Assembly (NCBI GenBank): GCA_965223035.1
Contig: OZ244980.1
Location: 1,240,001-1,304,000 of the forward strand
DNA: 64,000 nucleotides
Source of the DNA: CAMDPA01 sp965223035
Lineage (GTDB): Bacteria > Pseudomonadota > Alphaproteobacteria > Rhizobiales > Hyphomicrobiaceae
Direction: 5' to 3'
The translations under genes and the position numbers were made by a program. The notes beneath the pieces are model-generated. The model did not search any database. It saw nothing but the letters and a program-made list of their open reading frames with translations, and was not told where the DNA came from. Shown in pieces: positions 52,254-60,592 of this stretch. Each line of letters begins with the position of its first letter. Position 1 is the stretch's first letter.

Positions 52254-53088
52254 GGCCTGTTGGGAATCAGGATTCACTTTGGACCTGGTTTGTGATTCAA
52301 GCTCCCAAAACAGGGGGCTGCAAATGATTCGTTACTGTTTGACAGATCGTCAGTGGGAAAAGATTGAGCCGCTTTGTCTGGGCAAGAAGACCGATGCCGG
52401 TCGCACCGGTGGTGATGGTCGGGTGTTCATCGAAGCCGTTCTGTGGATCGTTCGCACGGGCAGTCCATGGCGCGACCTGCCATCGGAATTCGGCAATTGG
52501 AATACGGTGTTTCAGCGCTTTCGTTATTGGGCTGCGCGTGATGTTTTTGCGAAAATTTTCAACGCTCTATCCGATGATCCGGACATGGAGTACGCGATGA
52601 TCGATGCCACCATCGTCCATGTCCATCGCCACGGACACGGCGCAAAAGGGGGACTCAAAGTCAGGCCATCGGCAAGTCGAAGGGCGGGTGGACAACGAAG
52701 ATTGTCGCACTGACCGACGCCCTCGGCAGTCTCGTGCGCTTCGTTCTGCTGCCCGGAAATCGCTACGATACGGTCGGCGTCGCACCGCTGATCGAGAAGG
52801 TCGAGTTCGCAGCGCTGATCGCTGACAAGGCCTACGATTGCAACTGGATCATTGATGAACTGAACGCGCGGGGTGCCGGCATCGTCATCTCGCAAAGACC
52901 AAAACGAAAACGGCGTCTCCAAATCGACGAGGAGATCTACAAATGGCGCCACCTCATCGAGAACTTCTTCTGCAAACTCAAGGAGTTCAAGCGTATCGCC
53001 ACACGCAGCGAGAAGACTGACAGCAGCTACCGTGCAATGATCTATGCGGCAGCAACTGTGATACACTCGCGCTGAATCACAACAGGCC
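52254..53088 (+). mobile_element. IS5-family insertion sequence, 835 bp, flanked by CTAG
   Basis: Terminal inverted repeats GGCCTGTTGGGAATCA (left) and the complement of TGAATCACAACAGGCC (right) match at 14 of 16 positions. A 4-bp direct repeat CTAG flanks it (52250-52253 and 53089-53092). The transposase is of the IS5 group (probably the IS427 subgroup). The right CTAG is also the first four bases of a family A element. Confidence 0.9.
52324..53075 (+). CDS. IS5-family transposase, two frames joined by a -1 shift
   Basis: Frame 1 (52324-52713) reads RYCLTDRQWEKIEPLC, IVRTGSPWRDLPSEFGNWNT and YAMIDATIVHVHRHGHGAK (first catalytic Asp). The homology then continues in the -1 frame (QAIGKSKGGWTTKIVALTD, LIADKAYDCNWIIDEL with the second Asp, YKWRHLIENFFCKLKEFKRI with the YREK-like Glu, to the stop at 53075). 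The switch lies at AAAAGGGGG (52644-52652). IS427-type elements may use programmed frameshifting, but a lost G in a six-G run would look the same, so the copy may be active or dead. The start is ATG 52324; an upstream in-frame GTG/TTG is unlikely. Confidence 0.85.
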
Positions 53089-53149
53089 CTAGAGCAACCT
53101 GCCTTTAATCGGAATCGGAACGATCCCGATTTCAGGCGCGATGATCTAG
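53089..53149. repeat. Family A element (copy 9), next to the IS
   Basis: 61 bp, CTAGAGCAACCTGCC to GGCGCGATGATCTAG, inverted relative to the 57482 copy. The left CTAG is shared with the IS5 target repeat; the right CTAG (53146-53149) contains the stop codon of the parvulin gene. Confidence 0.9.
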
Positions 53150-54051
53150 CGGTTGGCGCCACCGGCCCGGCGCTCCGCCGCCAGCGCCGCCTTGATCTGA
53201 GGGTCGTGATAGTGGATCTTGGCGCGGGCTCTCAGGCGAGTCAGCAGCGCCTTGGCGCGATCGTGGATCAATCTGGCAACGATTCGCTTTCGCGCGCTTT
53301 CAAAATCCTGCCCCTGCCGCTTTTGTCGGGACTCGACCAGTATCAGGTGCCAGCCGAACTGGGTCTTGACCGGCAACGAGACTTCTCCCGGCTTCAGCTC
53401 GAACGCGGCTTGCTCGAACGCTGGCACCATCTGGCCGCGTGTGAACGGCGGTAGCCGCCCGCCGCTGTCGCGCGAGCCCGGGTCCTTGGAATACTGCCGC
53501 GCCATTTCCGCGAACCGGCCGCCATGGGCGATCCGCTCAAACACTGCCTTGGCCTCGTCCTCGCTGCGCAACAGGATATGCCGGGCACGCAACTCGATGC
53601 TGTCATCATCATTGGATTGGCTTTGGAACACGCGTCGGGCTTCTGCAGCTGAGACGGCCGATCGAATCTTCTTGTTGAAATAGGCATCCCGCGACGCCAT
53701 GCGGCGCGTGTAACCGTGACGGCTTGAGCGGGTTTTGCCGTTTGCCGCCGCGCGCTCCCACAGTTCGGCCAGCAGTGCTGACTCGATCAAATACTCAACC
53801 AGAACGCGCCGCCGCGTGGCGCGCGGCAGCGAACCCAGATCGGCGCCGATTTCCACCTCAGCCAGCTTCAGCTCACTTTCCAGCACCGGACGGCCGTTCA
53901 CCGTGGCCAAAACCGCATCCTTGGCTGGCGCCTGGGCACGGGCCGCAGCAGCCGAGATCACACTGGCCAAGCCCACGGCCAGACTCAGCAGCATGATGGC
54001 CTGGGCGGTTTTCATGGCCAAGGCGGTATTCATGGTCAAGGCGGTTTTCAT
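53146..54051 (-). CDS. Periplasmic parvulin-type peptidyl-prolyl isomerase
   Basis: 301 residues if translated from ATG 54051; ATGs at 54033 and 54015 are equally spaced alternatives created by an 18-bp tandem repeat, and the last gives the most normal signal peptide (MKTAQAIMLLSLAVGLASV). A SurA/PrsA-like N-domain (ATVNGRPVLESELKLAEVEI) precedes the parvulin domain at about 155-255: LRARHILLRSEDEAKAVFER, FAEMARQYSKDPGSRDSGGR, LPPFTRGQMVPAFEQAAFEL and FGWHLILVESR. It helps fold exported proteins. The position upstream of and divergent to secA is common in alphaproteobacteria. Confidence 0.92.
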   Translation of the reverse strand: MKTALTMNTALAMKTAQAIMLLSLAVGLASVISAAAARAQAPAKDAVLATVNGRPVLESELKLAEVEIGADLGSLPRATRRRVLVEYLIESALLAELWERAAANGKTRSSRHGYTRRMASRDAYFNKKIRSAVSAAEARRVFQSQSNDDDSIELRARHILLRSEDEAKAVFERIAHGGRFAEMARQYSKDPGSRDSGGRLPPFTRGQMVPAFEQAAFELKPGEVSLPVKTQFGWHLILVESRQKRQGQDFESARKRIVARLIHDRAKALLTRLRARAKIHYHDPQIKAALAAERRAGGANR

Positions 54052-54067
54052 GGCTTGGGCGGTTTTC
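53996..54067. repeat. Tandem repeat, 18-bp unit, four copies, spanning the parvulin start
   Basis: Four contiguous 18-bp units (pattern ATGGCCAAGGCGGTTTTC on the plus strand, with few changes). On the minus strand they encode MKTALT/MNTALA/MKTAQA and supply three in-frame start codons. Confidence 0.95.
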
Positions 54068-54512
54068 CCCGGCAGCGCGCAGCTTCCCTTATTGTGGTCG
54101 CAGGAGCCGCCGACCCGTCGGAACCGCTAAGGCGCGTGACCGGTCGGTTGAAGATGCTCGAGAGACAGTTTGCCCGAGCAGGTCCACCACGCCGCTCCAT
54201 CGGCGAAGGCGCACGTCCGATTGGATCCTGCTGTTACGGTCGACGCCAGTTAGGCCAGCGCAGTGATGGCATTAATGAGGCAGCCGGCGCCAATCCAACC
54301 ACATTGTGTGTGGGAAGCTGCATTCATTGACAAGGTGGTATCTGCGTTCTTATCTCTGGTCGATCGCGGCTCGTAGGCTGCAACGCTGGCGCGCGCGCGA
54401 TCGGCATGCCGTGTCGCACCGTTCGTTGGCCCGGGTGGCCTCCTCCCGGGCGGAAGGGTGGGTTCGGCGGGCACTATGCCGGTGCGCTCTTGCTAAGGAT
54501 CAACAATCCAAA
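54052..54512. other. Divergent parvulin/secA upstream region
   Basis: No gene supported. Frames here are unrelated to known families; the in-frame region upstream of secA (from 54306) does not resemble SecA and is taken as untranslated. Confidence 0.5.
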
Positions 54513-57485
54513 ATGATGTCGATTGGCTCGATCGCCTCCAAGGTCTTTGGTTCGTCCAATGAGCGCAAGCTGCGTTCATATCGGTCTCGTGTGCACGCCA
54601 TTAATGCACTTGAGCCCGAGCTGGAGGGGCTGAGTGACTATGAGCTCAAGGCGAGAACCATCGCGTTCCGTGAACAGCTGGCCAACGGCGCGGCGCTCGA
54701 CAGTCTGCTGGTTCCGGCCTTCGCCACCGTTCGGGAGGCCGCTAAGCGGACGTTGGGGCAACGTCATTTCGATGTCCAGCTGATCGGCGGCATGGTGCTG
54801 CACCAGGGCAAGATCGCCGAGATGAAGACCGGCGAAGGCAAGACGCTAGTCGCAACGCTGCCAGTCTACCTGAACGCGCTGAGCGGTCGGGGCGTGCACG
54901 TGGTCACGGTCAACGACTACCTCGCCACCCGTGACTCCGAATGGATGGGCCAAATCTACCGCTTCTTGGGCTTGACGGTCGGTTGCATCGTGCACGGATT
55001 GGAAGACGAGGAGCGCCTGCAGCAATACGCCTGCGACGTGACGTACGGCACCAACAACGAGCTGGGGTTCGATTATCTGCGTGACAACATGAAAATGAGT
55101 CACGACGAGATGGTGCAATACGGCGGGCGAACAGGCGAAGCCGTCGGACACAACTTCGCGATTGTCGACGAGGTCGATTCGATTCTGATCGACGAGGCGC
55201 GCACGCCACTGATTATCTCAGGGCCGATTGAAGATCGTGCCGAACTGTATGTGGCGATCGACGAGCACGTCAAGGAGTTGATCCCCGAGCACCAGCGGAT
55301 CGAGCGGGAGGTGATCAAGGAGCTGACGGGTGCGGCAGGTGAGAAGCCGCAGCGCGAAACCCTGACGGAGGCCTTGAAGGAGCGTGGCCTCTACGACATC
55401 GACGAGAAGCAAAAATCGGTGGCTTTCACCGATCTCGGCAACACCCGGATGGAGGAGAAGCTGCAGCAGCTCGGGCTCTTGAAGGGCTCTCTTTACGAGG
55501 TGGACAACGTCACCATCGTCCACCACCTCAATCAGGCGCTGAAGGCGCACACGCTGTTCCGTCGCGACCGCGATTACATCGTCAAGAACGGTGAGGTCGT
55601 CATCATCGACGAGTTCACAGGTCGCATGATGCCGGGCCGGAGGTTCTCGGAGGGGCTGCATCAGGCGCTTGAAGCTAAGGAGCACGTGGAGATCCAGCCC
55701 GAGAATCAGACGCTGGCTCAGATCACCTTCCAGAACTATTTCCGCCTCTACGGCAAGCTGGCCGGAATGACCGGCACGGCGCTCACCGAGGCGTCCGAGT
55801 TCATGGATATCTATGGCCTTGACGTGTTGGACATTCCCACCAACGAGCCGGTGGCGCGCCTGGATGAGGACGACGAGATCTACCGTACCGCCCCGGAGAA
55901 GTGGGAAGCCATCATTGTCGAGATCGAACGGGCCTCTGAGCGCGGACAGCCGGTGTTGGTGGGTACAGCTTCGATCGAAAAGAGTGAGTTGCTGTCCGAA
56001 ATGCTCAAGGACAAGGGGGTGGCGCATCAGGTGCTCAATGCCCGCTACCATGAGCAGGAAGCCCATATCATCGCGCAGGCCGGTGTACCCGGTGCGGTGA
56101 CAATTGCCACCAACATGGCCGGCCGCGGCACCGACATCCAGCTGGGTGGCAATGTCGATTACCGCGTAAGGGATTGGATCGCCGAACGCGAGGCCAAGGG
56201 CGAGATTCCCCGTGAGGCGGCGATTGAGCGCACCCGCGCCAAGATCCAATCGGAGGTCGACGCGAAAAAGGAAGTGGTCCGCGCCGGTGGGGAAACCGTC
56301 GAAATTGAGCCGGCCAAGGGCAAACGTCCGGCCCGCACCGTCGACAAACCCGGCGGCCTGTATGTGATCGGGACGGAGCGTCACGAAAGCCGCCGCATCG
56401 ATAATCAGCTGCGTGGTCGGTCCGGACGCCAGGGCGATCCCGGTCGCTCGAAGTTTTACCTGTCGTTGGAAGACGACCTGATGCGGATCTTCGGCTCCGA
56501 TCGCATGGATTCGATGCTCAAGACGCTCGGTCTGCAACGGGGCGAGGCCATCATCCATCCCTGGATGAACAAGAGTTTGGAGATGGCGCAACGGAAGGTC
56601 GAAGCGCGCAACTTCGACATCCGCAAGCAGATCTTGAAATACGACGACGTGATGAATGATCAACGTAAGGTCATTTTCGAGCAACGGCTCGACATCATGG
56701 CGCAGGACGATGTGTCCGGCACGATCAGCGATATGCGCCATCAGGTGATCGCTCAGTTGGTCGGCCAGCATATTCCGGAGCAGGCGTACGCGGAGCAGTG
56801 GGACGCCGCCGGCCTGCAGGCAGCGATCGATGAGGTCTTCGATCTCGAGCTACCGGTGTCGGCGTGGGCCGACGAGGAGGGGATCGCCGATCAGGAGATC
56901 AAGGAGCGGCTGACTAGGGAGGCAGATGCCAAGGCCGCGCGCAAGGCGGTCGAGATCGGCACCGACAATTGGCGGCAATTGGAAAAGGCGGTGCTGTTGC
57001 ACACGCTGGATCAATTATGGCGTGAGCACATTGTGACCTTGGAGCACCTGCGCCAGGTCATCGGTTTCCGCGCCTATGGTCAACGCGATCCTCTGAACGA
57101 GTACAAGTCCGAGGCGTTCACCTTGTTCGAGGGCCTGCTGGCGAAGCTGCGTGAAGCGGTGACCGGCCGACTGATGCATCTCCAGCTGTCCGACGCCAGC
57201 GATCCGGAGTTCCTGGAGCCGGCGGAGTTGCCGGCGATGGAAGCCCATCACATTGACGCCACCACCGGCTTGGACGAATTCGCCCTGGCGGAATCGGCGA
57301 TGGCCGGCGTCGATACATTGCCGCGGGAAGCGGCGGCCGAGCGACGCGCGCCGTTACACACCCGCAAGGCGACCGGGCGGCTTGATCCCAATGATCCGAC
57401 GACTTGGGGCAAGGTATCGCGCAACGCGGCTTGCCCCTGCGGTTCGGGCAAGAAATATAAGCACTGTCACGGCCGCCACAGCTAG
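54513..57485 (+). CDS. secA: Preprotein translocase ATPase SecA
   Basis: 990 residues from ATG 54513 (an ATG directly follows; AAGGA lies about 15 nt upstream). The motor drives protein export through SecYEG. MVLHQGKIAEMKTGEGKTLV is the Walker A region, IVDEVDSILIDEARTPLIIS the DEAD-like Walker B, YFRLYGKLAGMTGTALTEAS and VTIATNMAGRGTDIQLGG are helicase motifs, and GRSGRQGDPGRSKFYLSLED is the final helicase motif. The helical wing/scaffold follows, and the C-terminal zinc-binding tail NAACPCGSGKKYKHCHG (SecB contact) is complete. The stop TAG is the first CTAG of a family A element. Confidence 0.98.
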   Translation: MMSIGSIASKVFGSSNERKLRSYRSRVHAINALEPELEGLSDYELKARTIAFREQLANGAALDSLLVPAFATVREAAKRTLGQRHFDVQLIGGMVLHQGKIAEMKTGEGKTLVATLPVYLNALSGRGVHVVTVNDYLATRDSEWMGQIYRFLGLTVGCIVHGLEDEERLQQYACDVTYGTNNELGFDYLRDNMKMSHDEMVQYGGRTGEAVGHNFAIVDEVDSILIDEARTPLIISGPIEDRAELYVAIDEHVKELIPEHQRIEREVIKELTGAAGEKPQRETLTEALKERGLYDIDEKQKSVAFTDLGNTRMEEKLQQLGLLKGSLYEVDNVTIVHHLNQALKAHTLFRRDRDYIVKNGEVVIIDEFTGRMMPGRRFSEGLHQALEAKEHVEIQPENQTLAQITFQNYFRLYGKLAGMTGTALTEASEFMDIYGLDVLDIPTNEPVARLDEDDEIYRTAPEKWEAIIVEIERASERGQPVLVGTASIEKSELLSEMLKDKGVAHQVLNARYHEQEAHIIAQAGVPGAVTIATNMAGRGTDIQLGGNVDYRVRDWIAEREAKGEIPREAAIERTRAKIQSEVDAKKEVVRAGGETVEIEPAKGKRPARTVDKPGGLYVIGTERHESRRIDNQLRGRSGRQGDPGRSKFYLSLEDDLMRIFGSDRMDSMLKTLGLQRGEAIIHPWMNKSLEMAQRKVEARNFDIRKQILKYDDVMNDQRKVIFEQRLDIMAQDDVSGTISDMRHQVIAQLVGQHIPEQAYAEQWDAAGLQAAIDEVFDLELPVSAWADEEGIADQEIKERLTREADAKAARKAVEIGTDNWRQLEKAVLLHTLDQLWREHIVTLEHLRQVIGFRAYGQRDPLNEYKSEAFTLFEGLLAKLREAVTGRLMHLQLSDASDPEFLEPAELPAMEAHHIDATTGLDEFALAESAMAGVDTLPREAAAERRAPLHTRKATGRLDPNDPTTWGKVSRNAACPCGSGKKYKHCHGRHS

Positions 57486-57542
57486 ATCATCGCGCCTTAA
57501 ATCGGGATCGTTCCGATTCCGATTAAAGGCAGGTTGCTCTAG
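57482..57542. repeat. Family A element (copy 10)
   Basis: 61 bp with CTAG at both ends (57482-57485 and 57539-57542); CTAGATCATCGCGCC left, GGCAGGTTGCTCTAG right, hairpin around AATCGGGATCG/CGATTCCGATT. The left CTAG provides the secA stop. Confidence 0.95.
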
Positions 57543-57638
57543 CCGCAAGTGGGAGAGCAGCCTGCGCATCGTGGACAGCGTGGTGGGCTTCGCGTGTGTC
57601 GGTCGACGCTGATCGACGATACCCTGGCGGGGGCGCAG

Positions 57639-58535
57639 ATGAGACTTCTGGTGACGGGCACCTCTGGCCAATTGGCCCAATCGCTGTTGCAGGCAGGTCA
57701 CGCCGCCGGAGTCGATGTGTTCGCGTTTCGCCGTCCGCAGCTGGATCTGACCATTCCGTCTTCGATCCGCAAGTCGCTGGACGAGGCCAATCCGGACGTC
57801 GTCATTAACGCGGCAGCCTATACGGCGGTGGATAAAGCCGAGTCGGAACCGGAGTTGGCCGAGGCGGTCAACGCCGCGGGATCCGGTGAGTTGGCGCGGC
57901 AATGTGAGCGGCTCGGCGTGGCGCTGATCCACATCTCGACCGACTATGTGTTCGACGGCACCAAGCCCGCGCCCTATGTGGAGGAGGACCAGGTCAGTCC
58001 GGCCAATGCCTATGGTCGATCCAAGCTGGGTGGCGAGCGTGCCGTCGCTGCCAATTGCCAACGCCATGTGATCTTGCGCACGTCATGGGTCTTTAGCCCG
58101 TTCGGCACCAACTTTGTGCGGACACTGCTGCGCCATTCCAACACGCGTGCCGAGTTCGACGTGGTGGACGATCAGCTGGGCAGCCCGACCTATGCGCCAC
58201 ATCTCGCACAGGCGCTGTTCGCGATCGCCGGCCAACTGCCGCGCCGCGGTGGCGCTGCGACAGCGACGGCGGCGGCTCCCTGGGGCCTTTATCACGCCTG
58301 CGGCGGCGGCGAGACCACGTGGTGCGGGTTCGCGCGGGAGATCTTCCGGGTGTCGGTCGAACGTGGCGGGCCGTTCGCAAAGGTCAACGCCATCACCACG
58401 GCCGATTACCCGACCGCGGCCAGGCGGCCGGCCAACTCGCGGCTTGACTGCAGCCGACTGGACCGGACTTTCAACATAAAGCTGCCGGATTGGCGCGAGG
58501 GTGTCGACGACTGTGTCGGGCGGCTGCTCAAATAG
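57639..58535 (+). CDS. rfbD: dTDP-4-dehydrorhamnose reductase
   Basis: 298 residues from ATG with GGCGGGGGCG a few nt upstream. LLVTGTSGQLAQSLLQAG (NAD(P)-binding), NPDVVINAAAYTAVDKAESE, LIHISTDYVFDGTKPAPYVE (catalytic Thr-Asp-Tyr) and NAYGRSKLGGERAV (YxxxK) identify RmlD/RfbD, the last enzyme of dTDP-L-rhamnose synthesis. DDQLGSPTYAPHLAQALFA contacts substrate. It stands alone, flanked by two nearly identical family A repeats in direct orientation, far from rfbB at 36.7 kb. Confidence 0.95.
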   Translation: MRLLVTGTSGQLAQSLLQAGHAAGVDVFAFRRPQLDLTIPSSIRKSLDEANPDVVINAAAYTAVDKAESEPELAEAVNAAGSGELARQCERLGVALIHISTDYVFDGTKPAPYVEEDQVSPANAYGRSKLGGERAVAANCQRHVILRTSWVFSPFGTNFVRTLLRHSNTRAEFDVVDDQLGSPTYAPHLAQALFAIAGQLPRRGGAATATAAAPWGLYHACGGGETTWCGFAREIFRVSVERGGPFAKVNAITTADYPTAARRPANSRLDCSRLDRTFNIKLPDWREGVDDCVGRLLK

Positions 58536-58657
58536 AGCTCCTGACACCCGCCGGCTCGCCTGGTGGGCCGTTGCCGACAGGCAGATGACAACCGCTGAAG
58601 CTTTCCGGTCCGGGGGCAGCACATAACCGGTTGCGATGAGTTCAGCATTGTTCGCTG

Positions 58658-58718
58658 CTAGATCATCGCGCCTTTAATCGGGATCGTTCCGATTCCGATT
58701 AAAGGCAGGTTGCTCTAG
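58658..58718. repeat. Family A element (copy 11)
   Basis: 61 bp, CTAG to CTAG, one base different from the copy at 57482 and in the same orientation. It lies between rfbD and nrtS, 123 bp after the rfbD stop. Confidence 0.95.
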
Positions 58719-58740
58719 CATCGACGCGAGCGTCCACGTC

Positions 58741-58977
58741 TCAGGCGTTGGCTTGGAGCCGCGCGGTGACGGCGCCGTAGGTGGAGACGCAATAGGGCAC
58801 CGCATAGGTCAGGCAAAGCTTGAAGATGTTGACCGGCCCGTCGCCGATGATCGCATCACCTTGATTGATGATGTTGAGGATGGTGCCGACCACCGCCGCC
58901 ACCCAGAACGAGCGACGCGGCACGCCCTCAGTGGTGGCCAGGTGCCAGATCTGTGCCCAGTTCGTTCGCGACCCCAT
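58741..58977 (-). CDS. nrtS: NrtS-like small membrane protein (nitrate/nitrite transporter family)
   Basis: 78 residues from ATG 58977 with GGGAGACG 5-6 nt upstream. Two hydrophobic segments carry the family signature: SFWVAAVVGTILNIINQGDA, then NIFKLCLTYAVPYCVSTYGA. These match NrtS, a short two-helix family proposed to transport nitrate/nitrite. No nitrate reductase or nitrate regulator gene is nearby, so the function here rests on family resemblance alone. Confidence 0.85.
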   Translation of the reverse strand: MGSRTNWAQIWHLATTEGVPRRSFWVAAVVGTILNIINQGDAIIGDGPVNIFKLCLTYAVPYCVSTYGAVTARLQANA

Positions 58978-59230
58978 CAGCGTCTCCCGTGCGCGCCGTT
59001 ATGAGCGCTTGGGCAGGTCCAAGCGTCCCGCACAAGTTATCCGGTGGGCTGTCCCGTGAGCAATGAGACGATCTCCGAGACAGACCGTTGCACGTGGTTC
59101 TACCGCGACCATCGCTTGTGGTGCGCGCCTGTGATGCATCACTAGGACATGGCGGGCAGCGCTGCCGCAGACGGATCAATTTGGATTCGGTCAGTCGCGA
59201 TCGATGCGCGCGGTGCCACGCCGACGCGGC

Positions 59231-60112
59231 TCAAGCTGGCTGTGCGGCTGTGGGCGTCTCATCCGACCTGCCAAAATAGTGCCGAAACGCGACGGAAAGA
59301 AAACTCACGGCAAACATGCCGATGATGATGCCGACCAGCTGAGCCGAGACGTTCACAATGATCGCGAGCTGAAGGCTGCGCGGACCACTGACCTCATCGG
59401 TTATGTCAAGATATGATTCGAGACCTGCTTGAAACGCGTCGAAACCTACCTGCCGTATGATGAGGAAGACCGCTGCCGCCATCACGGTGAGAAAAGGTAG
59501 CACCAACGTAAGGAAGAGGCCGACCAGGAACCGTACCCCACTCCCCCTGGTCGCGCGCCAAACCGCCAACAGGGTCACATCGGCCCTTGACAACGCGATC
59601 GCCGGAAGAATGAGGCCGAACCTGGCGAAAGCGAAGGCCAATACCGCCGGTATCAGCAGCACCGCGGCGGCAAGCAGCAAGGCACCGAGCAAAGTCTCGT
59701 CCTCGCCGGCCGAATCCGGCATGAAATACAAGGGTATAACAGGGACAAACGTGAGCAACACGATGCCCACGTAGCGCCAGAGCGTGCCGCTCATCAAGCC
59801 AAGACTCCCTTGCCGGGGCGTAGTTCTCAAGTCGGCAAGCAGGTGGTTGTGCCAAACAACGGCAATGGCACAACCAGCGATCAGCACGACGATGTCGACC
59901 GCAATTTCATTAAAGAGACGCGGCAAGATGCTGCCGGTATCCTTCACCGACCAAGCGATCCAGGTGAGCACCACGATGGCGGCGGTGAGGACCAGCAGCC
60001 ACGGCCAGGCGATGCGCAAGAATGTGCCGAAGTGTTGCAACGTTAGCCGATACGCGGCCCAAACGGTCCTAAAGACCGGCAGCTTCGGGTGACGACCCGC
60101 ATCGGTTGACAT
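59231..60112 (-). CDS. Polytopic membrane protein of unknown function
   Basis: 293 residues from MSTDAGRHPKLPV (ATG 60112; ATG 60121 also possible). About six hydrophobic segments: WPWLLVLTAAIVVLTWIAW, AVDIVVLIAGCAIAVVW, YVGIVLLTFVPVIPLYF, LGALLLAAAVLLIPAVLAF, VGLFLTLVLPFLTVMAAAVF and QLVGIIIGMFAVSFLSVAF. The arrangement resembles YciC/DUF975-like glycerophosphoryl-rich membrane families in general, but I cannot assign one. The N-terminal FRTVWAAYRLTLQHFGTFLR is a typical entry helix for such proteins. The neighbouring genes give no functional hint. Confidence 0.75.
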   Translation of the reverse strand: MSTDAGRHPKLPVFRTVWAAYRLTLQHFGTFLRIAWPWLLVLTAAIVVLTWIAWSVKDTGSILPRLFNEIAVDIVVLIAGCAIAVVWHNHLLADLRTTPRQGSLGLMSGTLWRYVGIVLLTFVPVIPLYFMPDSAGEDETLLGALLLAAAVLLIPAVLAFAFARFGLILPAIALSRADVTLLAVWRATRGSGVRFLVGLFLTLVLPFLTVMAAAVFLIIRQVGFDAFQAGLESYLDITDEVSGPRSLQLAIIVNVSAQLVGIIIGMFAVSFLSVAFRHYFGRSDETPTAAQPA

Positions 60113-60592
60113 GGCTAACATCTTGCAAAGCCCAGAGTAGAATTGAAAGCATGCCCTCTCGTCGCGCGACGACCAGCAATGAGGTCGGGCTTGGTCTATA
60201 TCATCCGCAAACGGCTGACTATCCCACTGCAATGATTTATCAGCTGAAGGATGGTTGAGTTACGGCCTTCCATCACCAACCGGTGACACCAACATGACGC
60301 GTACCTCGCTTGCGTTGGCGCGGGTCGGTGGGAAACCCGATCATATCTGCCGCCTACGCCGAACGAGCATGGCCGGCTCGCCCGCCAGCCCTGTCACCCA
60401 CACAAGCGGGCCATCGGGTGGCAGGACTGCAGGAGCGGCAGACCTCTAGGGCTAGGGCAACCTGCTTTGCATCGGAAGCGGAACGATCCCGATGGATGGC
60501 AGAACGTCGCTCGATACTTGAGGAGCAATCATCTTGGTGCCCTACAAGGGGAACAATTTAAGGCCCGATGATCCAACCAGGATTAAATCGCT
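60113..60592. other. Gap with family B and family A repeats
   Basis: 60330-60440 resembles family B (TCATATCTGCCGCCTACGCC, CTGTCACCCACACAAGCGGG). The remaining DNA has no supported gene. Confidence 0.45.
60452..60576. repeat. Family A element, decayed two-hairpin form (copy 12)
   Basis: CTAGGGCAACCTGCTTTGC at 60452, first hairpin to GATGGATGGCAGAAC, then a diverged middle and TTTAAGGCCCGATGATCCAA at the right, where CTAG has decayed to CCAA. It precedes the end of the smc gene. Confidence 0.65.

Noticed and set aside
55218..56771. 517-codon minus-strand frame opposite secA
   Set aside because: Shadow of SecA codons; no ribosome site and no homology by eye.
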